Below are positions 1-6,376 of a DNA stretch of 21,913 nucleotides, piece after piece; position 1 is the stretch's first letter, and each line of letters begins with the position of its first letter. The DNA comes from DATFPK01 sp035264885. GTDB lineage: Bacteria > Actinomycetota > Thermoleophilia > Solirubrobacterales > 70-9. The notes beneath the pieces were generated by a model, which did not search any database, was not told the DNA's origin, and worked only from the letters and a program-made list of their open reading frames with translations. Location of the stretch: positions 1-21,913 of the forward strand of contig DATFPK010000060.1 of assembly GCA_035264885.1 (NCBI GenBank). The letters run 5' to 3'. The position numbers and the translations under genes are program-made.

Positions 1-839
1 TGGGCATAGCGCCGGTTCGGGATCGCCGACGTCATCTCGAACATCGCCAGGTGGCCCACCAGCGCGCCGCGGTGGGCGCGGATGAGCCCGAACATCGAAA
101 TCAGGTTGACGCCGGCGAGCGTGATTCCCGGGAGCCGGTCGAGGTAGGACCCGGGGCGGTCATCGAGGCCGAGTGCCCGCATCGTCTTCGCGAACAGCGC
201 CGAGTGCATCCGGTCGGGGCGGCCGCCCCCGTACTCGTCGGCCTGGACCTCGACCAGCGCGGCCTTGGGCGGTCCGGCTATCCGGGGGATCGCCCAGGTA
301 TGAGGATCGGCCTCCTTGAGCTGATACGCGGAGCGCTGGACCGCGAACTCGCGGAAGTGGTCGAGGACTCCCTCCCGCTCCAGGAAGCCGGACAGCGACG
401 GGCCGTCCTCCTCGGCGGCGATCCGGAACAGGCGCTCCCCGAGGCCCGCCGGGGTGGCGTCGCGTTTCGGCACGTCGCGTTGCAGCGCAGTCAGGAACGC
501 CGATTCGAGGACGCGTCGAAGCCGGATCAGGAGAGGGTCCCACTCCCAGCCGGCATCGACGTCGCAGAACGAGGAGTAGTGCAGCTCATAGCAGAGGTAG
601 AGGGCGAGCTGGAGGTCGTCCTCGGCGAGGTTGTGATCGACCTCGGCCAGGTCGCGCTCGGCGTCCTCGAGCACCGTGCGCAGGTCCCCGTCGCCGGCGC
701 CGGCGTCACCCGCGGGGCGGACCAGGCAGTCGGCGACGAAGGCGCTCAGCGGCCCGACCGGCGACGGCAGCGGCGCGCCCGACGCCGTGGTGCCGCCGCT
801 CTCGTTCAACCGGTCTTGGCGACCCTCGAGGACCCCCAT
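1..839 (-). CDS. Haem-oxygenase-like iron-containing redox enzyme, partial (C-terminus off the left edge)
   Basis: I translated this frame by hand: it is open from an ATG at 839 to base 1 without a stop, giving the first 279 residues. The later part is characteristic of the haem-oxygenase-like 'iron-containing redox enzyme' family: a VEVQADEYGGG segment (about 196-206) with MH at 211-212, then RLPG (235-238), GLIRAHRGALVGHLAMFEMTS (251-271) and PNRRY (274-278). E85, H87, E202, H212, H263 and E268 are plausible metal ligands of a helical di-iron fold; that assignment is inference. The substrate is unknown. It lies downstream of csbD on the same strand, separated by a strong terminator-like hairpin, and has its own GTTTGG-N15-GGGAAT promoter-like element ending nine bases before the ATG. 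The start is therefore either leaderless or served by a weak GGCAGG. The other two frames here are overprinted open frames without family resemblance. Confidence 0.82.
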   Translation of the reverse strand, partial: MGVLEGRQDRLNESGGTTASGAPLPSPVGPLSAFVADCLVRPAGDAGAGDGDLRTVLEDAERDLAEVDHNLAEDDLQLALYLCYELHYSSFCDVDAGWEWDPLLIRLRRVLESAFLTALQRDVPKRDATPAGLGERLFRIAAEEDGPSLSGFLEREGVLDHFREFAVQRSAYQLKEADPHTWAIPRIAGPPKAALVEVQADEYGGGRPDRMHSALFAKTMRALGLDDRPGSYLDRLPGITLAGVNLISMFGLIRAHRGALVGHLAMFEMTSAIPNRRYA

Positions 840-848
840 GCCTGCCGG

Positions 849-875
849 ATTCCCCAGGGCGCCCGCCCTCCAAAC
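849..875 (-). promoter_or_regulatory. Sigma-B/F-like promoter of the haem-oxygenase-like gene
   Basis: Read on the minus strand, GTTTGG (875-870) is followed by 15 bases and GGGAAT (854-849). This matches the GTTT / GGGWAT pattern of sigma-B and sigma-F promoters. The predicted transcript would start at about 842-839, at or next to the ATG at 839, so translation could be leaderless. A nearly identical element precedes csbD. No transcription data are available, so this is a pattern match strengthened by recurrence and by the neighbouring anti-sigma genes. Confidence 0.55.
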
Positions 876-879
876 GACA

Positions 880-903
880 GGGGCCCGGCGTCCGCCGGGC
901 CCC
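880..903 (-). terminator. Intrinsic-type terminator after csbD
   Basis: GGGGCCCGGCG at 880-890 pairs perfectly with CGCCGGGCCCC at 893-903, an 11-bp GC stem with a tiny loop. On the minus strand it lies 24 bases after the csbD stop and is followed by TGTCGTTTGG, a modest T-rich tail. The plus-strand side is followed by C-rich sequence, so the minus orientation is favoured. Confidence 0.7.
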
Positions 904-926
904 CCCCGCGAAAGGTGTGCGCGAGC

Positions 927-1115
927 TCAGGTCTTGCGCTCGAGGTCGGCGACCTCGTCGGCCTTCTGCTCGGCCCGGTCGTCGGCGCGCTCGAGCTCCT
1001 CCTTCTTCTCGCCCTTGATCTCCTCCTTGCGGCCCTCGCGACGCATGGAACCGTCGCCGGTGAGATCCCCGGCGGCCTGCTTCACCTTGCCGGTGACCTT
1101 GTCGGTGATGCTCAT
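927..1115 (-). CDS. CsbD family stress protein
   Basis: This is a 62-residue, very hydrophilic, charged protein. The N-terminus (MSITDKVTGKVKQAAGDLTG) carries the GKVKQAAGDLTGD signature of the CsbD family, followed by a Lys/Glu-rich helical tail. CsbD proteins are small, abundant and probably partly disordered; in Bacillus subtilis csbD belongs to the sigma-B general stress regulon, and the molecular function is not established. The ATG at 1115 has a strong GGAGG eight bases upstream. A GTTTGC-N13-GGGAAT element lies 55-79 bases upstream and a strong hairpin follows the stop. The gene is downstream of an RsbW-like kinase on the same strand, which fits a stress-regulon role. Confidence 0.9.
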   Translation of the reverse strand: MSITDKVTGKVKQAAGDLTGDGSMRREGRKEEIKGEKKEELERADDRAEQKADEVADLERKT

Positions 1116-1169
1116 TTGGTCGATCCTCCTTGGTTCGTTGCGGCGCCCCCCTCGGGGGCCACCTCACAG

Positions 1170-1194
1170 ATTCCCGGCCGGGCCGGGGGCAAAC
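1170..1194 (-). promoter_or_regulatory. Sigma-B/F-like promoter of csbD
   Basis: On the minus strand GTTTGC (1194-1189), a 13-base spacer and GGGAAT (1175-1170) fit the sigma-B-type consensus (GTTT, 12-15 bases, GGGWAT). The inferred transcript start near 1163 leaves a leader of about 48 bases containing the csbD ribosome site. The element begins six bases beyond the stop of the RsbW-like gene, so csbD can be transcribed alone. The spacer is itself GC-palindromic (CCCGGCCGGG at 1173-1182), which may also help end transcripts coming from the kinase gene. Confidence 0.6.
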
Positions 1195-1200
1195 GCCGGT

Positions 1201-1569
1201 TCAGAGGGCGAGCCGGAACCAGACGTCGCTGGAGCCCTCCCGCGTGCCCCAGGCGTCGGCGATCCGGTCGATGATCCGCAGGCCCAGCCCCCCCTGCCCG
1301 GCGCCCGGGTCGGTGTCCGCCCGCGCCTCGACCGAGCCCGCGCCGTGGTCCCCGACCCAGCCCTCGACGGCGTCGCCGTCGTCGAGCCAGACGTGGACGT
1401 CAATGGGCTCGCCGGGGCCGTACTTGACGCCGTTCGTCACCAGCTCGGTCACGATCGTCTGGACGTCCGCCAGGCGGTCGTAGGGGATGCACCGGTCGAG
1501 CGCGACCAGGGCGCGACGCGCCTGGGCGGGCGCGCCGGGCGACGACTCGAGGGCCAGGTCGACCCTCAT
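1201..1569 (-). CDS. RsbW-like ATP-binding anti-sigma kinase (HATPase_c_2)
   Basis: This is a 122-residue GHKL-type ATP-binding domain of the RsbW/SpoIIAB serine-kinase class. The N-box is TELVTNGVKYG with N46, the G1 box is VGDHGAG with D74, and the glycine-rich G2 stretch is GQGGLGLRI (91-99). Kinases of this class sequester a sigma factor and phosphorylate an STAS antagonist. I chose the ATG at 1569 because GAGGGG lies about eight bases before it; a GTG at 1623 would add 18 unremarkable residues. It is transcribed away from the CHASE-GAF-PP2C phosphatase at 1740, and the STAS protein at 3952 is its likely partner. A family member acting on something other than a sigma factor remains possible. 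Confidence 0.86.
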   Translation of the reverse strand: MRVDLALESSPGAPAQARRALVALDRCIPYDRLADVQTIVTELVTNGVKYGPGEPIDVHVWLDDGDAVEGWVGDHGAGSVEARADTDPGAGQGGLGLRIIDRIADAWGTREGSSDVWFRLAL

Positions 1570-1727
1570 CCCTCCCCCCTCAGAGTCGTACGCCGGCAGG
1601 GTGGGCGTAGCCGAGGTGTGCACATCAGGTCAATGGGTTCTTTTCCGTTCAGAAGGGCCCTAAACACGCCGACGCCCTGGATCCGGCGACTTGGCCGTTC
1701 GTTCGGCCCGCTGCGCGTCCGCGGGCA

Positions 1728-1733
1728 TAGGGT
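1728..1733 (+). promoter_or_regulatory. Possible -10 box for a leaderless phosphatase transcript
   Basis: TAGGGT at 1728-1733 is followed by six bases and the ATG at 1740. There is no Shine-Dalgarno sequence before that ATG. A TANNNT box six or seven bases before a start codon is the usual arrangement for leaderless mRNAs in actinobacteria. I see no convincing -35 element. Confidence 0.4.
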
Positions 1734-1739
1734 TCGCCC

Positions 1740-3923
1740 ATGAGGGCATGGAGGCCGGTCCCGGCGCTGACGATCCTTGCCCTGCTCGCGGCCACCGCGG
1801 CCGGAGCGGTCTTCGCCTGGAGGGCCGAGCGCGACCAGGCCCACGAGGAAGACGCCGCCGCCGCCCAGCGGGCGGCCCTCGCTGCCCGCCGCGTGATGGA
1901 CGCGTCGGCGGCGAGCATGCGCGGCGTCGACGGGCTGCTGGACCCGGGGGGCCGCCTGCGGCCGGCCGGATTCCGCGAGTTCGCCCGCGACGTCCTGGCG
2001 GCCCTTCCGTTCCCCGCGATGGCCTGGGCGCCGGCCGTGACCGGGGAGCAGCGCACGATCTACGAGCTCCAGGTCGCAGCGATCAGGGTCCTCGCGCCCC
2101 ACGGCCGGCGGCTCGTCGCCGCGCCGCGTCGCCCTCGCTACCTGCCGGTGACCCTGATCGAGCCCCCTGACCGCTCCCGCGGAGTGCTGGGCTTCGACCT
2201 GCTCGGGGACCCGGTTCGAGCCGAGGCGGTTCGGCGCAGCCAGAAGCGCCGCGAGCCGCAGATCACCCGGCCGACGTTGCTGGCCGGGCCGGGCCGGATC
2301 GGCGTCACGCAGTTCGCACCGGTGTTCTCGAGCGCGCCTGGGCCCGGTGGCCGTCCGAGGCTGGCCGGCGTGGTCGGCGCCGAGCTCTCCGGCGGTCTGC
2401 TCGCGCGGGCGGTCGCGCGCCAGGTCGATGGCGACTTCACGATCTCGGATGGCAGGGTCCTGGCCTCGGCAGGGGCCGTTGGAGGCGGCGAGACCACGAG
2501 CTTTCCGGTCGGCGGCCGGACCTGGACGGTCGCGACCGATCCGGTTGGCGGCGCATCGATCCTCCCGGCTCTTTCGGTGGTCCTGCTGGGCCTGGTCCTG
2601 ACCGGGCTGGTGGCCGCCTTCATGGTTGAGCAATCGCGGCGCGAGCGGCGGCTGGAGGAGGAGCGGGCGGCGGCCGAGCAGGGTGCCGAGCGGCAGCGGG
2701 TGCTGGCGCGGACCGCCGACGCGGTGGAACAGCACATCAACGTCGAGGACCGCCTGGAAGCGCTGGCCGAGACGCTCGTGCCGTCGTTCGCCGACCTCTG
2801 CATCGCCTACGAGGTGGCCCGCGACGGCCGCCTGCACCGCGCTGCCGTCGCGGCGCGCTCACCCGAGCTGGCCGATGCGGTCCGCTCCTCCGAGGGGCTC
2901 GGGCGGGCGGTGACCGACGCCGTCGACTCCGGGCAGGCGCAGTTGCTGGCGGCCGAGCGGCTGGATCCGATGGTGCTCTCCCCCGCCGACGCGGAAGCGC
3001 GGCGCCGGATGGAGCCCAGCTCAGCGATCGTCGCCCCTCTGCCCGGGCGGCAGCAGGTGGTCGGGGCCCTGACGCTCGCCCGGCTGGGGGCGACGCGGCG
3101 CCCCGACTTCAACCGCGGCGAGCTGGAGCTTGCCACGGAAATCGCCGAACAAGCCGCCTACGCGGTCGAGAACGCGCAACTGTACGAGCGCGAGCGCTCG
3201 ATCGCGACGACGCTCCAGCGGGCGCTTCTGCCCGGGGCGCTGCCGCGGATCCCCGGCGTCGACCTCGCCGCCTCCTACCAATCCGGCGAGGCGGGGAACC
3301 GGGTCGGCGGCGACCTCTACGACGCCTTCGAGTCCGGCGCCGAGATGGCGCTGCTCGTCGCCGACGTCTCCGGCAAGGGAGCCGAGGCGGCGGCGCTCAC
3401 GGCGCTCGTCAGGCACACGTTCAAGGCGTCGCTGCGCGACGACCCCGCCGGCGCGACCGCGGCCGTGGACCGCGCGGTCCGGGCCGAGGGGCCGGACAGC
3501 TTCTGCACACTCGCGGCTGTTCGCCTGTCGGCCCCCGCGGACGACGGAGTCGGAGGCCTGGCCTGCGTCGCCGGCCACCCCCCGCCGCGGATCCTTAAGA
3601 CCGGCGGGGGCGTCGAGGCCCTGCCCGGGACGGGTCCCCTGGTCGGGGTCGTCGAGGACGCCCGCTTCGACAGCGTGCCGTTGCGCCTTGGGCCCGGCGA
3701 CGCGGTCGTCCTGTTCACCGACGGCCTGGTCGAGGCGTCGGGACCCGGCGGGCGCTTCGGGGAGGAGCGGCTGGACGAGGTGCTCGCCTCCTCCGGAGGC
3801 CGCGGGGCGCAGGAGGTCATCGACCGCGTACTCGCCGCCTGGTCGGAGCATGCCCGGGGCGCGCCGCAGGACGACGTCGTCGTCCTCGTCCTGCGAGTCG
3901 GCGGCGGGAACGGCATCGGTTAG
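1740..3923 (+). CDS. Membrane CHASE-GAF-SpoIIE (PP2C) phosphatase, RsbU-like
   Basis: A 727-residue sensor phosphatase. A transmembrane helix at about 8-27 and a second at about 273-296 bracket an extracytoplasmic CHASE domain, recognisable by YLPVTLIEPPDRSRGVLGFD and TQFAPVF. A cytoplasmic GAF domain follows at about 322-483, then a SpoIIE/PP2C phosphatase domain from about 485. The phosphatase has metal-binding motifs VGGDLYD (D525), DVSGKG (D542), FTDGLVEA (D661) and QDDVVVLVLR (D711/D712). Such enzymes dephosphorylate a phosphoserine on an STAS antagonist, releasing a sigma factor from its RsbW-type kinase. The STAS gene follows after 28 bases, evidently in the same operon. The CHASE ligand cannot be told from sequence. 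The ATG at 1740 gives a proper signal anchor. Confidence 0.92.
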   Translation: MRAWRPVPALTILALLAATAAGAVFAWRAERDQAHEEDAAAAQRAALAARRVMDASAASMRGVDGLLDPGGRLRPAGFREFARDVLAALPFPAMAWAPAVTGEQRTIYELQVAAIRVLAPHGRRLVAAPRRPRYLPVTLIEPPDRSRGVLGFDLLGDPVRAEAVRRSQKRREPQITRPTLLAGPGRIGVTQFAPVFSSAPGPGGRPRLAGVVGAELSGGLLARAVARQVDGDFTISDGRVLASAGAVGGGETTSFPVGGRTWTVATDPVGGASILPALSVVLLGLVLTGLVAAFMVEQSRRERRLEEERAAAEQGAERQRVLARTADAVEQHINVEDRLEALAETLVPSFADLCIAYEVARDGRLHRAAVAARSPELADAVRSSEGLGRAVTDAVDSGQAQLLAAERLDPMVLSPADAEARRRMEPSSAIVAPLPGRQQVVGALTLARLGATRRPDFNRGELELATEIAEQAAYAVENAQLYERERSIATTLQRALLPGALPRIPGVDLAASYQSGEAGNRVGGDLYDAFESGAEMALLVADVSGKGAEAAALTALVRHTFKASLRDDPAGATAAVDRAVRAEGPDSFCTLAAVRLSAPADDGVGGLACVAGHPPPRILKTGGGVEALPGTGPLVGVVEDARFDSVPLRLGPGDAVVLFTDGLVEASGPGGRFGEERLDEVLASSGGRGAQEVIDRVLAAWSEHARGAPQDDVVVLVLRVGGGNGIG

Positions 3924-3951
3924 CATCGCCCCGCTCCGCCGCTCGACGAGA

Positions 3952-4317
3952 ATGGGCTTAGACGCCGAAAATCCCCCCCGGCTCGAGATCACCCGGCGGG
4001 TCGACGACGGGGTGGGCGAGATCGCGCTCCAGGGTGAGCTCGACCTGGCCACCGCGGGCGATCTGGAGGCTGCCTTCTCACAGGTCGTCGCCGAGCGTCC
4101 CCGGGCCGTCCTCCTCGACCTCTCGGCGCTCGAGTTCATGGACTCGACCGGGATCAAGACCCTTCTCCAGCTCGAGCGCCGCTGCGGCAAGAGCGACGTG
4201 AGGTTCGCCCTCACCGAGGGATCCGGAGCGGTGAGCCGGCTGTTCGCCCTGACCCAGCTCGACCGCCACTTCGAGGTCTTCGGTAGCCGCGACGCCGCCA
4301 GGTCGGCGCTTGCGTAG
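3952..4317 (+). CDS. STAS-domain anti-sigma factor antagonist (RsbV-like)
   Basis: A 121-residue single STAS domain: GEIALQGELDLATAGDLEAA near the N-terminus and DLSALEFMDSTGIKTLL at 56-72. Ser65 in the DSTG motif is the expected phosphorylation site. In the family, the unphosphorylated form binds the RsbW kinase and frees its sigma factor, and a PP2C phosphatase regenerates that form. Both partners are encoded just upstream: the phosphatase ends 28 bases before, and the kinase is the divergent gene at 1201. The ATG at 3952 was chosen because the domain begins about ten residues later; the open frame upstream of it is an overprint of the phosphatase gene. The ribosome site is weak (GACGAG). 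Confidence 0.92.
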   Translation: MGLDAENPPRLEITRRVDDGVGEIALQGELDLATAGDLEAAFSQVVAERPRAVLLDLSALEFMDSTGIKTLLQLERRCGKSDVRFALTEGSGAVSRLFALTQLDRHFEVFGSRDAARSALA

Positions 4318-4381
4318 AGACCGCAGGGCCCGCAGGGGAAACCGCCTGGCGCGGCTGGGCCGTCTGACCTGACCGGTGTTA

Positions 4382-4455
4382 TCGGGGCGCCCGGATTTGA
4401 ACCGGGGACCTCACCGACCCGAACGGTGCGCGCTACCAGGCTGCGCCACGCCCCG
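4382..4455 (-). tRNA. tRNA-Pro (anticodon CGG)
   Basis: A full cloverleaf is visible on the minus strand. The acceptor arm CGGGGCG pairs with CGCCCCG, followed by discriminator A. The D arm is GCGC/GCGC. The anticodon arm CACCG/CGGTG has loop TTCGGGT, giving anticodon CGG and the G37 usual for proline. The T arm is CCCGG-TTCAAAT-CCGGG. The length is 74 bases and CCA is not encoded. It lies 39 bases downstream of the DsbA-like gene on the same strand. Confidence 0.97.
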
Positions 4456-4466
4456 AGAGACGCTCG

Positions 4467-4472
4467 ATTATG
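4467..4472 (-). promoter_or_regulatory. Possible extended -10 promoter for tRNA-Pro
   Basis: On the minus strand, TGGCATAAT places CATAAT at 4472-4467, preceded by the TG of an extended -10. The box is 11 bases before the mature tRNA 5' end at 4455. It lies between the dsbA-like stop and the tRNA. There is no good -35 hexamer, so the tRNA could instead be co-transcribed from upstream. Confidence 0.4.
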
Positions 4473-4494
4473 CCAGTGGTCCGCCATGCTCTCG

Positions 4495-5220
4495 TCAGGA
4501 GACCTGGTCGACCGCGGCCAGGATCTCCTCCAGGCCCGGTGAGTCCTGCAGGACCTCGGTCCCCTCCGGTCCGGTGACGATCACCGAGGGCGCCGCCCGC
4601 AGGCCGAGGTCGCGGGCCAACTCGTCGCGCCGCTGGAGCTTCTCCGAGATCGGCGATCCCGGCTCCCGAGCCTGCTCGAAGTCCTTGGTCCACTGCTCGA
4701 CGTCGAGCTCGCCGATCGACGCCGCCAGCGACTCGAGGAAGTCCTGGCCGACGCCCACTCGCTCTGCCTCGTCCTGGCTGGCGAAGAACAGGTAGGCGTA
4801 CTGCCATCCATAGCCCTGCTCGGCTGCCGCCTCGGCGGCCACGAACCCCAGCTCGACGGGATTCGATCCGAACCCGTAGTGCCGGTAGAGGAGCTTTGCC
4901 CGGTCGGGCCTGACCAGCTCGTCCACCAGCGCCGGCACAGTCTCCATGAACTGGTCCGAGCAGTTGCCGCACTGGACGTCGTTGAACACCTGGATCGACA
5001 CCGGCGCTCCCGGCTCCCCCAGCCGATCGCCGTCCTGGCGCAGCCCGCCGAAGATCCGCTGCGCGTCATTGACGCCGCCGACGTCCACCTTGGGGTCGCC
5101 GCCCTCCTGGGTCGACAGCTCGACGATGCCGGCGAACAGGGCGATCGCGCCCAGCAGGAGCAGGGCGAGGACGACCCACCGGCCGCGGGGACCGGTCCTT
5201 GCACCCCGGGTGGCGGCCAC
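4495..5220 (-). CDS. Membrane-anchored DsbA-family thioredoxin-fold protein
   Basis: A 241-residue protein with a short basic N-terminus, one transmembrane helix (about 15-33) and an extracytoplasmic thioredoxin-like domain. The active-site motif is CGNC (C84, C87) after SIQVFNDVQ. The cis-proline loop is probably RAAPSVIV near the C-terminus. The architecture matches the Thioredoxin_4/DSBA family, which oxidises or isomerises cysteines in exported proteins; direction and substrate cannot be told here. The GTG start at 5220 shares its G with the TAG stop of the preceding small gene (TAGTG), so the two are probably translationally coupled. tRNA-Pro follows on the same strand. Confidence 0.88.
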   Translation of the reverse strand: MAATRGARTGPRGRWVVLALLLLGAIALFAGIVELSTQEGGDPKVDVGGVNDAQRIFGGLRQDGDRLGEPGAPVSIQVFNDVQCGNCSDQFMETVPALVDELVRPDRAKLLYRHYGFGSNPVELGFVAAEAAAEQGYGWQYAYLFFASQDEAERVGVGQDFLESLAASIGELDVEQWTKDFEQAREPGSPISEKLQRRDELARDLGLRAAPSVIVTGPEGTEVLQDSPGLEEILAAVDQVS

Positions 5221-5486
5221 TAGCCCGCGACCGCCTTGTAATAGCGGACGGCGAGACCCGTCAGCAGAGTGCGAAAGCCCTCCTCGACGCTGATCGCCTC
5301 ACCCTCGGCATACCGCTCGAGGCCCCGTGCCTCGATCGCCTCGCTGCGCGCGACGACCTCATCCACCAGGTCCGGGTGCTGGTCGCAGAAGAACGCGCCC
5401 ATTGAATAGAGGTCGGTGTCCATCAGCGACTCGATGAACGAGCCGCGGCCCGCGATCAAGCCGGCGGTCGGGTCTGCGTCTTGCAC
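5220..5486 (-). CDS. Small protein of unknown function, coupled to the DsbA-like gene
   Basis: I do not recognise a family. The product is 88 residues if it starts at the GTG at 5486. It is acidic and probably mostly helical, with one Cys (C34) and a C-terminal amphipathic stretch ending YYKAVAG. The frame stays open to an ATG at 5531, but that start lies inside the divergent Nif3-like gene. The GTG at 5486 has a TACGAT box six bases upstream, a leaderless arrangement; a GTG at 5492 is also possible. Its stop overlaps the start of the DsbA-like gene by one base, suggesting a shared process, but no function can be assigned. Confidence 0.7.
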   Translation of the reverse strand: MQDADPTAGLIAGRGSFIESLMDTDLYSMGAFFCDQHPDLVDEVVARSEAIEARGLERYAEGEAISVEEGFRTLLTGLAVRYYKAVAG

Positions 5487-5492
5487 GCCCAC

Positions 5493-5502
5493 ATCGTAGA
5501 TT
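5493..5502. promoter_or_regulatory. Overlapping divergent -10 boxes (bidirectional leaderless promoter)
   Basis: TAGATT on the plus strand (5497-5502) lies six bases before the GTG at 5509. TACGAT on the minus strand (5498-5493) lies six bases before the GTG at 5486. The boxes overlap by two bases in a 22-base intergenic gap, and neither gene has a Shine-Dalgarno site. This is the layout expected of one symmetric promoter making two leaderless mRNAs. Confidence 0.5.
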
Positions 5503-5508
5503 GGGCGC

Positions 5509-6267
5509 GTGGCCGGCCGCGACGACATCATCGGCTTCTGCGACGAGCTGCTGGAGGCGGGTGAATTCGAGGACTACGGCCCGAACGGCCTCCAGGTCCC
5601 CGGGGCGGCGGAGGTCTCGAAGATCGCGACCGGGGTCACCGCGAACCTCGAGTTCCTCGAGCGCGCGGTCGCCGCCAGTGCCGAGCTGGCGATCGCCCAC
5701 CACGGCCTCTTCTTCGGTGACTCCGGCGGCGGGTTGACAGAGCAGCTGGCCCGTCGCCTGAGGACGGCCCTCTGCGCCGACATGTCGGTGGCCGGGTACC
5801 ACCTGCCGCTGGACGCCCATACGGAGATCGGCAACAACGCCCTTCTCTGCGAGGCGCTCGACCTGGAGCCCCGGGCCCCGTTCGGCGAGGTCAAGGGCAG
5901 GCCGATAGGGCTGGTCGCGACCTGCCCGAGTCGACCGACGGCGGCGGAGCTGTCGAAGCGTTTGACCCGGCTGCTCGGGCGAGACCCGCTGCTGATCGAG
6001 GGCGGTCCCGAGAGGATCGACCGGGTCGGGATCGTGACCGGAGCCGGCGCCAGCGTTCTCGACGAGGCCGGCGCCCTCGGCCTGGACGCCTTCCTGACCG
6101 GCGAGCCGGCGGAGCACGCGCTCGGCGACGCCCACGAGGCCGGGCTGCACTTCTTCGCCGCCGGCCACTACGCCACCGAGACGTTCGGCGTCCGCCGGCT
6201 CGGCGAGCTGGTCGCCGAGCGCTTCGAGGTCGCGCGCGAGTTCATCGACGTCCCGAACCCGATCTGA
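5509..6267 (+). CDS. Nif3-like dinuclear metal centre protein (YbgI/DUF34 family)
   Basis: A 252-residue member of the Nif3/YbgI family. Metal-site motifs are in the family order: AHHGLFFG (H64, H65), AGYHLPLDAH with D102, and GHYATETFG (H220, E224). The N-terminal segment EDYGPNGLQVPG is also characteristic. Family members form toroidal hexamers with two metal ions per subunit; some are annotated as GTP cyclohydrolase 1 type 2, but the cellular role is unsettled. The GTG at 5509 puts the conserved N-terminus in the right place and has a TAGATT box six bases upstream in place of a ribosome site. The length is typical of the single-domain form. Confidence 0.93.
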   Translation: MAGRDDIIGFCDELLEAGEFEDYGPNGLQVPGAAEVSKIATGVTANLEFLERAVAASAELAIAHHGLFFGDSGGGLTEQLARRLRTALCADMSVAGYHLPLDAHTEIGNNALLCEALDLEPRAPFGEVKGRPIGLVATCPSRPTAAELSKRLTRLLGRDPLLIEGGPERIDRVGIVTGAGASVLDEAGALGLDAFLTGEPAEHALGDAHEAGLHFFAAGHYATETFGVRRLGELVAERFEVAREFIDVPNPI

Positions 6268-6311
6268 CCGGCCAAGCGAGCCGTGAACCTCGCAATTTAC
6301 GGCTACTTTGT

Positions 6312-6339
6312 TTGACACATCCGGCGCAAGCGGTAAACA
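6312..6339 (+). promoter_or_regulatory. Promoter of the small HTH gene
   Basis: TTGACA (6312-6317), 16 bases and TAAACA (6334-6339) form the best housekeeping-type promoter in the window, about 37 bases before the GTG at 6377. The same bases can also be read as GTTTGA (6310-6315), 15 bases, CGGTAA (6331-6336), a partial sigma-B-like match. The surrounding sequence is noticeably more AT-rich than its neighbours. Confidence 0.65.
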
Positions 6340-6376
6340 TTCCGGCGGGACCAGACAGCGATCGAGGAGGACATTC

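Noticed and set aside
51..1274. A 407-codon plus-strand open frame
   Set aside because: Low-complexity Arg/Gly/Ala-rich translation with no family resemblance; it lies over the haem-oxygenase-like gene, csbD and the kinase, which are recognisable on the other strand.
4318..4381. Repeated CCGCAGGG/CCCGCAGGG bases after the STAS gene, considered as a terminator
   Set aside because: The repeats are direct rather than inverted and make no stable stem with a T tract.
4382..4455. tRNA-Pro as an attachment site for a mobile element
   Set aside because: No integrase, no repeated tRNA 3' end, and housekeeping-type genes on both sides.
3021..4487. Long minus-strand frame across the phosphatase, STAS gene and tRNA
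   Set aside because: It is the complement of clear coding sequence and reads through the tRNA; no domain is visible.
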